A DNA stretch of 64,000 nucleotides from JAJYKC01 sp963823105 (GCA_963823105.1 CAWGKC010000005.1:62001-126000), one strand, 5' to 3'; counted from the first letter of the stretch, positions 45,501-55,440 are shown. Translations and numbers: made by a program. The notes: generated by a model not told the origin, from the sequence alone.

Positions 45501-46851
45501 GCCTTTGAGCGGCCTGCTGCGGGCGCTAGAAGCGCGGCCGACGGGGTTGTTCTTCTGGGAGGCGCTGCTGAGGGAGGTCCGGGAGACAACGCGATTGTTG
45601 TGCGACGCCGTCGAGCGAAAGCTCGAGCGGGACGGAAACGCCGCGGCTGCCGAAGCGTCGGCCTGGATGCGAATTCTCGTGGAAAGGGTGGAGGCGGCGG
45701 GCGCCGAGCTGTGCGCGCTGGCGCCGTGGCTCGACAAGCGCCACGCGGGCGAGTTCCGCATGTTGAGTACCGATGGAAGCATGTCCGGTTTGATCGGGCT
45801 GCTGGACCGGGTGCCGCGCGTCGGGGAATTGCCAGAGGTCTATCAAGCCATACAGACGGCGATCGCCGCGCGGCTGGAGAAGCCGGAAGGATTGAAGGCG
45901 GGTGGCCGCGCGGCGTTGGAGTGGCTGGATACGGCGCTGGGCGACGCCGCGAAGGTCGCGGCCGGGCTCTCGAACCGCTTTGAGCGGCAGGCGGCGCGCG
46001 CCGGCGATTGGGTGGAGAGGATGGACTTCGCGTTTCTCCACGACCGGCGGCGGGGGTTGCTGCATCTCGGCTTCGACGCGGAGCGCGGGGCGCTAGACCC
46101 GTCGCATTACGACCTGCTGGCCTCGGAGGCTCGCTCGGCGGTGTTCCTGGCCATCGCCAAAGGCGACATCCCGAGGGAAGCGTGGTTTCGTTTGGGCCGC
46201 AAGTTTACCTGGCGGTTGGGTGAGCGCGCGCTGCTGTCGTGGTCGGGAACGATGTTCGAGTATCTGATGCCGGGTTTGTTCATGAAGAGCTACGATGGCA
46301 CGCTGCTGGAGGAGAGCGCGCGAGGCGCGGTGAAAATCCAGCGGCGCTACGCGGCGCTGCGCAACGTTCCGTGGGGAATTTCGGAGGCGGCGTATGCGGC
46401 GCGCGACGCCGCGATGGTTCATCAATATCGCGCGTTCGGAGTACCGCATCTGGCGGCTAATCCGAAGTGCGGAACGCGTCTGGTGGTGGCGCCGTATGCC
46501 TCCATGCTGGCTTCGATGGTGGACCGCGACGCGGCCGCCGGGAATCTGCGGACGATGGCGGCGCGCGGATGGCTGGGGCCGCGAGGATTCTACGAATCCG
46601 CCGATTACGGCGGGCGAAGCGGTTTGAAGCTATGGGCGCCGGAGTTGGTGCGGGCGCGCATGGCCCATCACCAGGGAATGGGGTTGGCGGCGCTGGCGAA
46701 TACGCTGCTGGGCGGGGCGATCCAAGAATTCTTCCACGCCGATCCGATGGTGATGGCGACGGAGTTTCTGTTGCAGGAGAGAGTTCCGGCGCTGGCGGTT
46801 GAGACCGGAGCGGGAGGGGAATTTCCCGAAACGGCCGCGCTGGAGGCGTAA
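42526..46851 (+). CDS. Cyclic beta-glucan synthase-like protein (GT84 + glycoamylase domains), broken by three frameshifts and lacking a GH94 end
   Basis: Four successive frames make one protein. They are joined by removing single bases at 42661 (YLDI-QIRAVKEALT), about 43169 (RDGA-VEAHAGFYLL) and 43560-43561 (ESLL-ERLETHYLANR). The N-terminal helical part, two membrane segments near 43270-43440 and a GT84-like glycosyltransferase (VLTLDSDTQLPREA, RGSFTGKGIYEV, RKHRWIRGDWQ) match NdvB/ChvB. The latter part (FRMLSTDGSMSGLIGLLDRV, LSWSGTMFEYLMPGLFM, RARMAHHQGM) is the glycoamylase-like domain. About 1440 residues against some 2800 in Brucella/rhizobial Cgs: the C-terminal GH94 phosphorylase that trims the glucan is absent. 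Confidence 0.82.
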
Positions 46852-46853
46852 TC

Positions 46854-49319
46854 CTATTCATATCGCAAGGCGATGACCGGGTCCACGCGGGCGGCGCGCC
46901 AGGCGGGGATGGCGCAGGCCAGTAGCGCCGTCAAACCAAGCACGGCGGGGATGGCAAGGAATGTGAGCGGGTCGCGAGGAGTAACTCCGTAAAGCAGCGA
47001 TGAGAGCAAGCGCGTGAGGAGCAGCGCGAAGCCCATTCCGATCAAAAGTCCGGCCAGGGTGAGGCGCATCCCGCCCATCACCACCATGCGCCAGGCGTCG
47101 GCGCTGGTGGCCCCCAGGGCGGCGCGAATGCCAATCTCCTGTCGGCGCTGGGCCACGGTGTAGGACATGACGCCATAGATGCCCACGGCGGCGAGAAAAA
47201 GCGCGGAGGCGGCGAATAGGGTTAGCAACGTGGCGTTGAAGTTGTCCGGCGCGGCCGATTCGTCCAGGATCTGATCCATGGTTCGCACGGAGGCGATGGG
47301 CAATTGCGAGTCGACGGTGAAAAAGACGCGCTGGATCGCCGCCGCCAGTGGGAGAGGATCGCCGGCCGTGCGGATGGCCCAGTTCAAAGGCATGACGCTC
47401 ATGTCGTGATGGATCGACCCGGCGGTGGCCTGCGCCAGGGGAACATAAAGAATGGGCATGAAGCCGCGCCGCGCTCCGCGCTCGAGGACGTTCGAAACGA
47501 TGCCGACGACCGTGCGCGGCGGGTTCTCGAAGACGGGGCCGAGGCCTTTTCCCATGTCGAGGCGCACGCCGATGGGATCGGCGTTGGGCCAGAACTTTTT
47601 CGCCAGCGCTTGGTTGACCAACACGACCGGAGCCGAGTTGGCCGAATCGGACTTGGTGATGAGCCGTCCCCGGAGAGAGCGGATGCCGAACACGTCGAAG
47701 AAGTGCGGGCTGACGAAGCGGATCTGCTCGATGCCATCGAATGCGCCCTTCTCGACCGGGGGCCAGCCTTCGACGAAGAACGGCATGTCGATGCGCAGGC
47801 TGGCGACGGGGAGCGCGGACGCCGCGGCGGCGACGCGGACGCCGGGAAGAGCTTCGAGACGCTCGAGAATGGCGGAAGTGAGGGCGGCTACGCGGGCCGG
47901 GGAATCGTAGCGCGCGCCGGCGAGCGAAGTCTGCATCGTAAGAATATTGCGAGTCTCGACGCCGGGGTCGGTGTTACGCAGGCCGGTGAGACTACGTATG
48001 AGGAGAACGGCGCATGCCAGAAGAACGACGGCGATCGCGGTCTCGAAGACGACGAGCAGCGAGCGCGTGTAGTTCTGATGGAGGCCGGTGCCGGAGCGTC
48101 CCGCGGTTTCTTTTAGCGTCGCGTTCAGCCCGGCGCGGGAAGCCTGCCAGGCCGGGATAAGGCCGAAGACGGCGCCGGTGGCCAACGAGATGGCCAGCGA
48201 GAAGTACACGACGCGAGAGTCCAAAGGAATTCCGGCGGCGAACTCCGCGGCGCGGGGCAGACCGCTGGGATAAAGGCTAAGCAATGGATTGAGAGCGAGC
48301 CGGCCGAGGGCGAGGCCTGCAGTTCCGCCCGCGATCGCCAGTAAAACGCTTTCAGCCAGTAATTGGCGCATCAGTTGGCCGCGCGTGGCCCCGAGAGCGG
48401 CGCGGATGGCGAACTCCTTGCCACGGCCGACGGAGCGAGTGAGAAGGAGGCTGGCGACGTTGGCGCAGGCGATCAATAGAACAAAGCCTACCGCGCCCAA
48501 CAGCAGCAGCAGAACGGGACGAACTCCGGCGGTGAGATCGTCCTGCATGGAGTGAACCGCGGCGCTTTCCCCCGAAACCATCGGTTCCGAAGAGACGAGG
48601 CGCAGCGAATCGGCGAGCGCGGTCATCTCGGAATTGGCGGCGGCGAGTGAAACTCCATCTTTCATCCGGGCCGCGACAGCGAGAAAACTGGCCGTATTGC
48701 CGGAGCCGGGCGCAGCCTGAAGAGCCAGCCAGGCGTCGGCCGGAGGATCGGACACGAAGCCGGGGCGGAGCACGCCCACGACAGTGTGAGGTTCGCCGTT
48801 CAACGGGATGGTGCGGCCGATCAGCGTGGGGTCCGCGCCGAAGCGCCGCCGCCACAAGCCATCGCTGATGACGACGGCTTTCGGGCCGCCGGGGGCGTCT
48901 TCCTCCGGGACGAACGTGCGGCCCAACGCCGGCTCCGCGCCGAAAAGTTGAAAGTAGTGGAGCGAAACGTGGATGCCGTGAATTTGCTCCGGAGCGCCGC
49001 CGGAGGAGAGGTTGAGGCCTGGACCGAGAAGGTCGAACGCCGCCATTTCGCCCAGCGTGCTCGCGCGCTCGAAATGAAGAAACTGACCGATGTTGAGGGT
49101 GGTGAAGAACTGGCCGCGATAGGTTAGGCCAAGCGTGACGAGGCGCTCCGCCCGCGGATACGGCAGCGGCCGAAGCAGAACGGCGTTGACGACGGAGAAG
49201 ATCGCGGTGTTGGCGGCGATCGAGACGGCGAGAGTGAGAATGGCCGCAATCGCCACTGCCGGGCTGCGCGCCAGCGAGCGGGCGGCCTGGCGGAGATCGG
49301 ACAGCAGAGGGGGCACCAC
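46854..49319 (-). CDS. ADOP-family ABC transporter permease (MacB/FtsX type)
   Basis: The 821-residue protein begins MVPPLLSDLRQAARSLARSP, followed by the first helix and AVLLRPLPYPRAERLV. It has the two MacB_PCD/FtsX modules and ends WRAARVDPVIALRYE. Its stop lies two bases from that of the convergent glucan-synthase-like gene. Long blocks such as GEPHTVVGVLRPGF and LLLTRSVGRGKEFAIRAALG are shared with the other copies here, so the copies are paralogues. No ATPase partner is adjacent. Confidence 0.92.
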   Translation of the reverse strand: MVPPLLSDLRQAARSLARSPAVAIAAILTLAVSIAANTAIFSVVNAVLLRPLPYPRAERLVTLGLTYRGQFFTTLNIGQFLHFERASTLGEMAAFDLLGPGLNLSSGGAPEQIHGIHVSLHYFQLFGAEPALGRTFVPEEDAPGGPKAVVISDGLWRRRFGADPTLIGRTIPLNGEPHTVVGVLRPGFVSDPPADAWLALQAAPGSGNTASFLAVAARMKDGVSLAAANSEMTALADSLRLVSSEPMVSGESAAVHSMQDDLTAGVRPVLLLLLGAVGFVLLIACANVASLLLTRSVGRGKEFAIRAALGATRGQLMRQLLAESVLLAIAGGTAGLALGRLALNPLLSLYPSGLPRAAEFAAGIPLDSRVVYFSLAISLATGAVFGLIPAWQASRAGLNATLKETAGRSGTGLHQNYTRSLLVVFETAIAVVLLACAVLLIRSLTGLRNTDPGVETRNILTMQTSLAGARYDSPARVAALTSAILERLEALPGVRVAAAASALPVASLRIDMPFFVEGWPPVEKGAFDGIEQIRFVSPHFFDVFGIRSLRGRLITKSDSANSAPVVLVNQALAKKFWPNADPIGVRLDMGKGLGPVFENPPRTVVGIVSNVLERGARRGFMPILYVPLAQATAGSIHHDMSVMPLNWAIRTAGDPLPLAAAIQRVFFTVDSQLPIASVRTMDQILDESAAPDNFNATLLTLFAASALFLAAVGIYGVMSYTVAQRRQEIGIRAALGATSADAWRMVVMGGMRLTLAGLLIGMGFALLLTRLLSSLLYGVTPRDPLTFLAIPAVLGLTALLACAIPAWRAARVDPVIALRYE

Positions 49320-49389
49320 TATATGGTAGGAGATATGTGGACACGCCCGGGCGCGAGGCGGCTTTCGCCGCGTTCACCGGACTTTTACC

Positions 49390-50309
49390 TTATGGAAGTG
49401 AGTTGGCGATCTGAACGCTCAGCGTGCGGTTTCCGCTGCTCACGGAATACATTCGTTCGCTCGCATTAAAGATCACCGTCGCCCGCGCAGACGGCGCCGT
49501 TCTCATCGAGGTCCTCAATCAGCAGCGCCGGACCAGCCTGGAGCGCCAATTCCTGGATGTTGGCCATCTCGCCGGCGGGAATGTCGAGCAGCCAGGCCGG
49601 ATGAGCCGCGAAATCCCGGGCCATCGCGCGCGCCTCCCACGCGGGGACTCCGAGGCTCCGGAACGCCACGTCCGCGAAGCGCTCCATCGCGAATCCGGAT
49701 GGGAGCGAAAAGTTCGATCGGCCGCGCTTGTAGAATCCGGATATTGTCCGGATAGTTCTCCGCCACCGCCGGTCCAATCTCGTAGCGCAACTGCAAACCC
49801 TCCCATTCGGCTGGCACGCTCACATCGTGTACACCCAGCTTGCCGAGAGCGGATTCGATATCGAGTACGTGGATTGTCTGCTCCACGGCGATCGGCCCGG
49901 TCACCTCGATTCCAGGATTTCCGTACAACAGTCCAGGTGACGGCAGGTACGGCCTAAAACCCGCTATTCGTTCGGCCGCGCCCATATTCGGGACGGCCTC
50001 TTCCACACCGTTAGTTGTTATCCGCGTTTGCAGAGGCAACTTCGATAGATCGACCCGAACGGCATAGACACGGTTCAGAACCAGCCGGTCCCAAAACTGC
50101 TGGGCAAGCGCCCTGGTTTCCGGGAACGCGAGCGTGGCGATGAGAACGGCCGCGGCGATGGCGGCGGCTGTCATCCAGGTCCACGGCCGGCGGCGCTCAC
50201 GGTGCCTGGTGTAGAGCAATTCACACCCATGCTCCAGATTCGGCTGCCAAGGAGGTTCAAGGGCGTCAAGCCGCTCGGCGACCCAGCGAGCTTCAGGATT
50301 GGTTTCCAT
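49390..50309 (-). CDS. Membrane-anchored anti-sigma-factor-like protein, broken by two frameshifts
   Basis: The N-terminal ~50 residues are cytoplasmic and hydrophilic. A single transmembrane helix follows (WTWMTAAAIAAAVLIATLAF), then an extracytoplasmic domain of about 230 residues. Two single-base removals, in the GGG at 49701-49703 (LFAP-SGFAMERFADVAF) and the CCC at 49482-49484 (GAVCA-ATVIFNASERM), restore one frame ending in TAA at 49390-49392. No zinc-binding HxxxCxxC is visible, unlike classic ZAS anti-sigma factors. The role is inferred from the topology and from the 17-base overlap with the upstream sigma-factor gene. Confidence 0.68.
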
Positions 50310-50835
50310 ATCGTTTCAGATACTCCTTCCGGAACGCTTCTTGAGCACGGCCAACGAGACTTCCCACGTAATTGGGATTCACTTCGAGCGAGACGGCAAT
50401 CTCCCGATACCCGATGCCTTGATTCCACAAGAGCAAGATCTCCGCGTAACGCCGCTTCAAAGCGTCAAGCACCGTTCGCACTTTGTGGCGCTCGGCGCCC
50501 ATGGCGTATAGGCGCTCCGGAGTGGGCGGCGGCTCACGGACCACAACGAAAAGACGCTCGAAACGGCTGCGGCGCATTTGGCGCCTCAATTCGTCGAGTG
50601 CTTCGCGCGCGGAGGTTCGATAAAGCCATCCCTCCGCGCGCTCGCCATGGGCCTGAGGGTTCCGCCACCACTTCAGAAAAACTTCCACCGCGAGTTCCTC
50701 CGCCCGGGCTTGGTCATGAATGACCCTGCCGATGAGGCGGGCGACGCGCTCGTAGTGAGCGCGAAAGAATGCGTCCAGGCCTTCCGTGTCCGTAGCTTCC
50801 ATCACACCCGGCGCCGCCGTGTTTCTTACGTTCAC
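50293..50835 (-). CDS. RNA polymerase sigma factor, ECF subfamily
   Basis: The protein has region 2 (FFRAHYERVARLIGRVIHDQ ARAEELAVEVFLKWWR in continuous reading) and region 4 (KRRYAEILLLWNQGIGYREI, then VNPNYVGSLVGRAQEAFRKE). These give the two DNA-contacting helix pairs of ECF sigma factors. Translation may begin at GTG 50835 (180 residues) or at ATG 50802 (MEATDTEGLDAFF), which is closer to the usual length. It overlaps the anti-sigma-like gene by 17 bases. The likely role is an envelope-stress or surface-sensing regulon, unspecified. Confidence 0.88.
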   Translation of the reverse strand: MNVRNTAAPGVMEATDTEGLDAFFRAHYERVARLIGRVIHDQARAEELAVEVFLKWWRNPQAHGERAEGWLYRTSAREALDELRRQMRRSRFERLFVVVREPPPTPERLYAMGAERHKVRTVLDALKRRYAEILLLWNQGIGYREIAVSLEVNPNYVGSLVGRAQEAFRKEYLKRYGNQS

Positions 50836-50937
50836 ATATCAAGAACGCGCGCGGCCGTGCTTTTGTAGCGCCGATCGCCAAGAAAATCGACTTGGGAGCA
50901 AACTGGCGCGAGCCGCGACGCGCCGGCGGCTAGAGGG

Positions 50938-53376
50938 TTACTCGTATCTCAGCGCCACGATGGGGTCGACGCGGGTGGCGCGATAGGCTGGAATGGCGCA
51001 GGCGGCGAGCGCGACGAGTGAAAGCGCGATCGTCACCGCGGCGAAGCTCAGCGGATCGGCTGGTTTCACTCCGTAGAGGAGCGAAGCGAGAAGGCGCGTG
51101 AGACCGAGGGCGGCGATCAGACCCGCGGCCACACCGATCGCGGATACGCGCAAACCTTGGCCGATGACCAGTCGCAGAGTGTCGGCCCGCGTAGCGCCCA
51201 GAGCGGCGCGGATGCCGATCTCCTGGGTGCGCTGTTCGACGGTGTACGACAAAACGCCATAGATGCCCATGACCGCCAGCAGAAGGGCGATGGCGGCGAA
51301 AACGCCGAGCAGCATCAGCATGAAATTCTGGCGCGCGGTGGAGTTCCACGCCACGCTCTCCATGGTCTTGACGTTCGTCGGGGCCAGTTGCGTGTCGCTG
51401 GCGGCGAACTCGCGCTCGACGGCCGAGCGGAGGCTCAACGGCGAAACGCCGGGTTGGGAGCGGATCGCGAAACCGGCGGGCACCATCGTGTTGACCAGCG
51501 CCATCGCTTTGTCCGGCACCTGGGCGTAGAGCTGGTACATCGTCGGCGGTGCGCCGTTGTCGAGGCTGTTTTCATGGACGTCGCCTACGATGCCGGCGAT
51601 CTCGGCCGGAGGCTGCTCCAGATCCGGCAGCCCGGCGCCGATCACGATGGTCTTGCCCACGGGATTCTCCTTCGGCCAAAACTTGCGGGCCATCGCCTCG
51701 TTGATCACGACGACCCTCGACGGCTCCTGTTGGCGAAGGAGGCGTCCGGAACGGAGGGGAATCCGCAGCGCTTCGAAATAGTGGCCGGAGACGAAGCGCC
51801 ATTGGACATCGCCCGCGAACTTCTCCCCAACGGCGAGCGGACGGCCGGGAATGTTGAAGATCATGTCCATGCCGCCTTCGAGCGGAAGACTGTTGGCGGC
51901 CGATGCGGCGGCGACGCCGGGCAGGCCCTCCAGCCGTTCCGTCATTTGCCGTGTCATGAGGCTGGATGCGGCGGTGGTGGAGTAGCGTTCTCCAGCCAGC
52001 GAGACTTGAAGCGTGAGCAAGTTATGCGGATCGAAGCCGGGGTCGACACTGTGAAGCGCGATGAAACTGCGGATGAGCAGCGCGGCTCCGCAGAGGAGCA
52101 CCACCGCGAGGCTCATTTCGGACGCCGCGAGAAGGCCGCGTAAACGATTGTGCTTCAGGCCCGTGCCCGCGCGCCCGCTCGATTCCTTGAGCGCGGAAGA
52201 TAGATCGATGCGCGAAATCTGAAGGGCGGGGAAGAGTCCGAAGACCACGCCGGTGAACAACGAAACCGCGGCGGCGAAGGCCAGCATGGAAGGATCGAGG
52301 GCGTGGGTTGCGGCGAGTTCTTCGGCGCGCGGCAGATCGCCGGGCGTGAAGAGGAGCAACGCGCGGAGGCCCCATGAGCCGAGCGTTAAGCCGAGGACGC
52401 CGCCGGCGATCGCCAGCAGCAGACTCTCGGTGAGCAGTTGGCGGACGATCCGGCCGCGCGCGGCGCCGACCGCGGAACGGATCGCCATCTCGCGCTGGCG
52501 CCCCGCGGCCCTGGCCAGCAGAAGATTGGCGACGTTGGCGCAGGCGATCAACAAAACCAGGCCGACCGCGCCGAGCAGAATCAGCAGCGCGGGTTGGACA
52601 TCGCCCGTGAGATAGCGCCGCATCGGTTGAACTTCGAGCTTGTCGTCGTCGCCCACTTGGCCGGGATGAGTTTTGACATAGCGCTTCGCGAGGACCGCGA
52701 CTCGGGCCGCGGCGAGCGCGTCGCCGGGTGGGAGGCGTCCGGCTATGACAAGGAAGTGGGCCTGGTTGGCGTCGTTGGGATCGGCTTGCAAAGGCAGCCA
52801 CAAATCGGCGGGGGGATTCGGTTGGAACGCCGGCGAGAGGACGCCGACAATGGTGGATGGCGCTCCGCCGAGCGTGACGGCCTTCCCGAGAATCGCCGGA
52901 TCGCCGCCGAAGCGCCGCTGCCAGAGGCCATAGCTGACGACCAGAACGCGCGGCGCACCGGGACGGTCTTCCTCCTTCGTGAAGACGCGGCCGAGAATCG
53001 GGTGCGCGCCGAAGAGGCCGAAATAGGCGGCCGAAACATGAATGCCGTGGACGAATTCGGGGCGCGCGGAGCCGGCCAAATTCACACCGGCGCCCATAAA
53101 ATCGAATGCGGTGAGATTTTCGAGCCCGAGGTTCTGCTGCGAAAAGTAATTGAACTCGGGCACCGAGACGGGGCCGGGGCCGACGCGCGTGATGGTGACG
53201 ATGTGGCCGGAATCAGGGTAGGGGAGCGGGTTGAGAAGAACGGCGTTGACCACCGTGAAGATGGCGGTATTGGCTCCGATGCCGAGAGCGATGGCGGCGA
53301 GGGCGACGATGGTGAAGCCGGGACTCTTAATCAGAAGCCGCGCGGCGTGGCGAAGATCGGCGAGCACAGATCCCAT
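50938..53376 (-). CDS. ADOP-family ABC transporter permease (MacB/FtsX type)
   Basis: The 812-residue protein starts MGSVLADLRHAARLLIKSPG and continues ANTAIFTVVNAVLLNPLPYP. It has two FtsX three-helix blocks (LLGAVGLVLLIACANVANLL and VFAAIALLLAVMGIYGVLSY) with MacB_PCD periplasmic domains between, and ends YRATRVDPIVALRYE. It follows the sigma/anti-sigma pair on the same strand but is upstream of it in reading order, so co-regulation is unproven. Substrate unknown and no ATPase gene nearby. Confidence 0.92.
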   Translation of the reverse strand: MGSVLADLRHAARLLIKSPGFTIVALAAIALGIGANTAIFTVVNAVLLNPLPYPDSGHIVTITRVGPGPVSVPEFNYFSQQNLGLENLTAFDFMGAGVNLAGSARPEFVHGIHVSAAYFGLFGAHPILGRVFTKEEDRPGAPRVLVVSYGLWQRRFGGDPAILGKAVTLGGAPSTIVGVLSPAFQPNPPADLWLPLQADPNDANQAHFLVIAGRLPPGDALAAARVAVLAKRYVKTHPGQVGDDDKLEVQPMRRYLTGDVQPALLILLGAVGLVLLIACANVANLLLARAAGRQREMAIRSAVGAARGRIVRQLLTESLLLAIAGGVLGLTLGSWGLRALLLFTPGDLPRAEELAATHALDPSMLAFAAAVSLFTGVVFGLFPALQISRIDLSSALKESSGRAGTGLKHNRLRGLLAASEMSLAVVLLCGAALLIRSFIALHSVDPGFDPHNLLTLQVSLAGERYSTTAASSLMTRQMTERLEGLPGVAAASAANSLPLEGGMDMIFNIPGRPLAVGEKFAGDVQWRFVSGHYFEALRIPLRSGRLLRQQEPSRVVVINEAMARKFWPKENPVGKTIVIGAGLPDLEQPPAEIAGIVGDVHENSLDNGAPPTMYQLYAQVPDKAMALVNTMVPAGFAIRSQPGVSPLSLRSAVEREFAASDTQLAPTNVKTMESVAWNSTARQNFMLMLLGVFAAIALLLAVMGIYGVLSYTVEQRTQEIGIRAALGATRADTLRLVIGQGLRVSAIGVAAGLIAALGLTRLLASLLYGVKPADPLSFAAVTIALSLVALAACAIPAYRATRVDPIVALRYE

Positions 53377-53418
53377 ATCCGGATGGTACGCCGATCGCGC
53401 GAGCCCGGTTCCCGAAAT

Positions 53419-55440
53419 TTAGTGGATCGCCACCAAATGCTGGCCTCGCGGGAGCATCACGGCGAAGTCCTTGCCGGAGACGAGCGTCTCGGGCTGGATC
53501 GCTTCGCCGTCGACCTCGACGCCCGCGGGGCGGATGTCGAGCAGCGCGATGGCGCGGGAGTCGCTTTGATAGGAGAACTCCAGAGTCGATCCGCTGAACG
53601 AGGCCGATTGCAGCGCGCCGTTGAAAGACACCATGCGGAACGGCGTGTCTTTCGGCGCCGCCTGGATGGCGTGCGAACCCGCGGGCAGCCAAAGCGTGCG
53701 GCCGTCATGCACCGGCCAGAGGCGTCCGTCCACTTTCGCCGGACCGTGCCAGGTGACGCCGACGCCTTGGGCCGACCGCACGGCGAGCGAGTCGCCCACC
53801 TGCTCGAACTGGGTCACCGTCGCCTGCGCGGCGGGCAGCAGCGGAAGGTCGGGCGGGAGAATCGAATTCTCGAAATAGAGCGCCACGCGAGGGAAGGCCT
53901 CGGCGGCGAGATGGACCAGTTGGAACAACTCGACTCCGGTCTGTTGCTTGGTCGGGTAGACGTCCTGATACCGCTCGACGACGTTAATATCGATGGCGAG
54001 TTTCGCCGGAGCGCCGGGGATGGGATCGACCAGCGGCTTGTACCGCTCGGCGATCTTCGGATAGCGCTGCGGACCCAGATTCCAGATGGTCGCCGGGTCC
54101 TCGATCAAGAACGTGAAGCTGTGGTGCGCGAGCAGCGGGAGAACGCGCGAGGCGTCCGCGCCGATGAGGTCGCGCATCCGCGTATCGAAGCGGTCGTCGA
54201 CGTGGGTCAGCACCAGATCGAGATCGGGCTTCTTGGCGCGAAGCGATTCCATCACGCCGATCCAGTGGTTCTGAAGGCCCTCGGCCAGCGACGCGCGATA
54301 GTCGAGAAACGCCCGCATGCGAGTGGCGTCCGGGTTGGGCGCTTTGAAAAGCTCGATCGGATCGAAGCCGTGTTTGGACTGGAAATCGCGGCGCACGTCG
54401 TCGTTCATGGGCGTGAACCGCGCAGGATTGGCGTAGCCTTCGAGCGATTCGAAATACAACTCGGCCAGATTCACTCCATCCCAATCGAACGCGCCCAGCA
54501 AGCGCCGCGCTCCGGTCTCGACCGCCGCCGCGGCTTGCGGATTGTTCAAGTTCATCAGCTTGCGCCAATCCAGTTGCGCGTCCTGAAGTATGGCCGTCTT
54601 CTCGCGCCACTCCGGATGATCCGCCCAGAAGCGTTCGCTGACGTGCGGCATTTCAAGCCAGGCGTAAACCAGGATGCCCTGTTTGTGGCAGGCGACGATC
54701 AGATTGCGCAAGTATTCGTCGCGCTGCGCGTCGGGCTCCCAGTAATGCCACGCCGCCACTTGAAGCGCGGCGATGCCCGCCTCGCGCCATCGCGCGGCGA
54801 AATAATCCAGATCGACGCGAGTGCGGTAGGCCGAGTCGAAAAACGCCCAGATGCGCGCCGCGCGAACCGGCGGATGGAGGCCGAGATCGTCCAGCGCCTG
54901 GAGCAGATACGGGAACCGCTCATATCCCTGTTCGCCCGGCGGCGCGGCGATCCACAGAACCGCTCCGGAGCCGTGCGGGATGGAGGCCATCAGCGGCGCA
55001 TGTGTCCATCGCTCTCGGGCGAAAACGCGCGCGTTCGCCGGCAACGTGAACTTGGGCAAATCGAGAGCATGCTCCCAAACGATCTCCAGTTTCGGCGAAT
55101 GAACGTCCACCAGACTGCGCACCGCGACGCGATCCTTGGTGGGCACAAAGCCGAGCGATTTGGCGATCTCGGACTCGCCTTCGAGAATGAGAAACGCCCC
55201 TTGGTCCACCTTGGGAAGAAGCTCGGCGGCGGAAGTGGGCGCGCCGCTTCGCACGACAAAAACATTGGCCGGAAGCCCGGGGCGCGTGGTGAAACCGACG
55301 CAGGCAAAGATTTGCGGCCACGATCCGGCATCGTCGCCGGCGATGGAATAGGTGACGGTGGAAGCGATCAACGCTCCCGGGGCGGCGGCGAAAACGACGG
55401 CGAGGGCGAGTGCCCCGGCGCGGCTAACGAGTGAATGCAT
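53419..55440 (-). CDS. Secreted TIM-barrel glycosidase-like protein, possible polysaccharide-processing enzyme
   Basis: The ATG at 55438-55440 is chosen because it opens a signal peptide (MHSLVSRAGALALAVVFAAA) and overlaps the upstream TPR gene by 17 bases. The protein has 673 residues. Residues ~30-190 form an unrecognised N-domain. Next comes a barrel-like part: ARWREAGIAALQVAAWHYWE, NLIVACHKQGILVYAWLEMP, DWRKLMNLNNPQAAAAVETG and DWDGVNLAELYFESL, with acidic residues placed as in GHL10/GH13-like polysaccharide hydrolases. A beta-rich tail follows. Coupling to an NfrA-like outer-membrane protein suggests it trims or modifies an exported polysaccharide, like PgaB or PelA. Activity is inference. 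Confidence 0.65.
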   Translation of the reverse strand: MHSLVSRAGALALAVVFAAAPGALIASTVTYSIAGDDAGSWPQIFACVGFTTRPGLPANVFVVRSGAPTSAAELLPKVDQGAFLILEGESEIAKSLGFVPTKDRVAVRSLVDVHSPKLEIVWEHALDLPKFTLPANARVFARERWTHAPLMASIPHGSGAVLWIAAPPGEQGYERFPYLLQALDDLGLHPPVRAARIWAFFDSAYRTRVDLDYFAARWREAGIAALQVAAWHYWEPDAQRDEYLRNLIVACHKQGILVYAWLEMPHVSERFWADHPEWREKTAILQDAQLDWRKLMNLNNPQAAAAVETGARRLLGAFDWDGVNLAELYFESLEGYANPARFTPMNDDVRRDFQSKHGFDPIELFKAPNPDATRMRAFLDYRASLAEGLQNHWIGVMESLRAKKPDLDLVLTHVDDRFDTRMRDLIGADASRVLPLLAHHSFTFLIEDPATIWNLGPQRYPKIAERYKPLVDPIPGAPAKLAIDINVVERYQDVYPTKQQTGVELFQLVHLAAEAFPRVALYFENSILPPDLPLLPAAQATVTQFEQVGDSLAVRSAQGVGVTWHGPAKVDGRLWPVHDGRTLWLPAGSHAIQAAPKDTPFRMVSFNGALQSASFSGSTLEFSYQSDSRAIALLDIRPAGVEVDGEAIQPETLVSGKDFAVMLPRGQHLVAIH

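Noticed and set aside
52438..55434. Open frame of 998 codons on the plus strand
   Set aside because: It is opposite the ADOP permease and the glycosidase-like gene, with biased Arg/Gly/Glu composition and no family motif; the minus-strand genes have clear domains.
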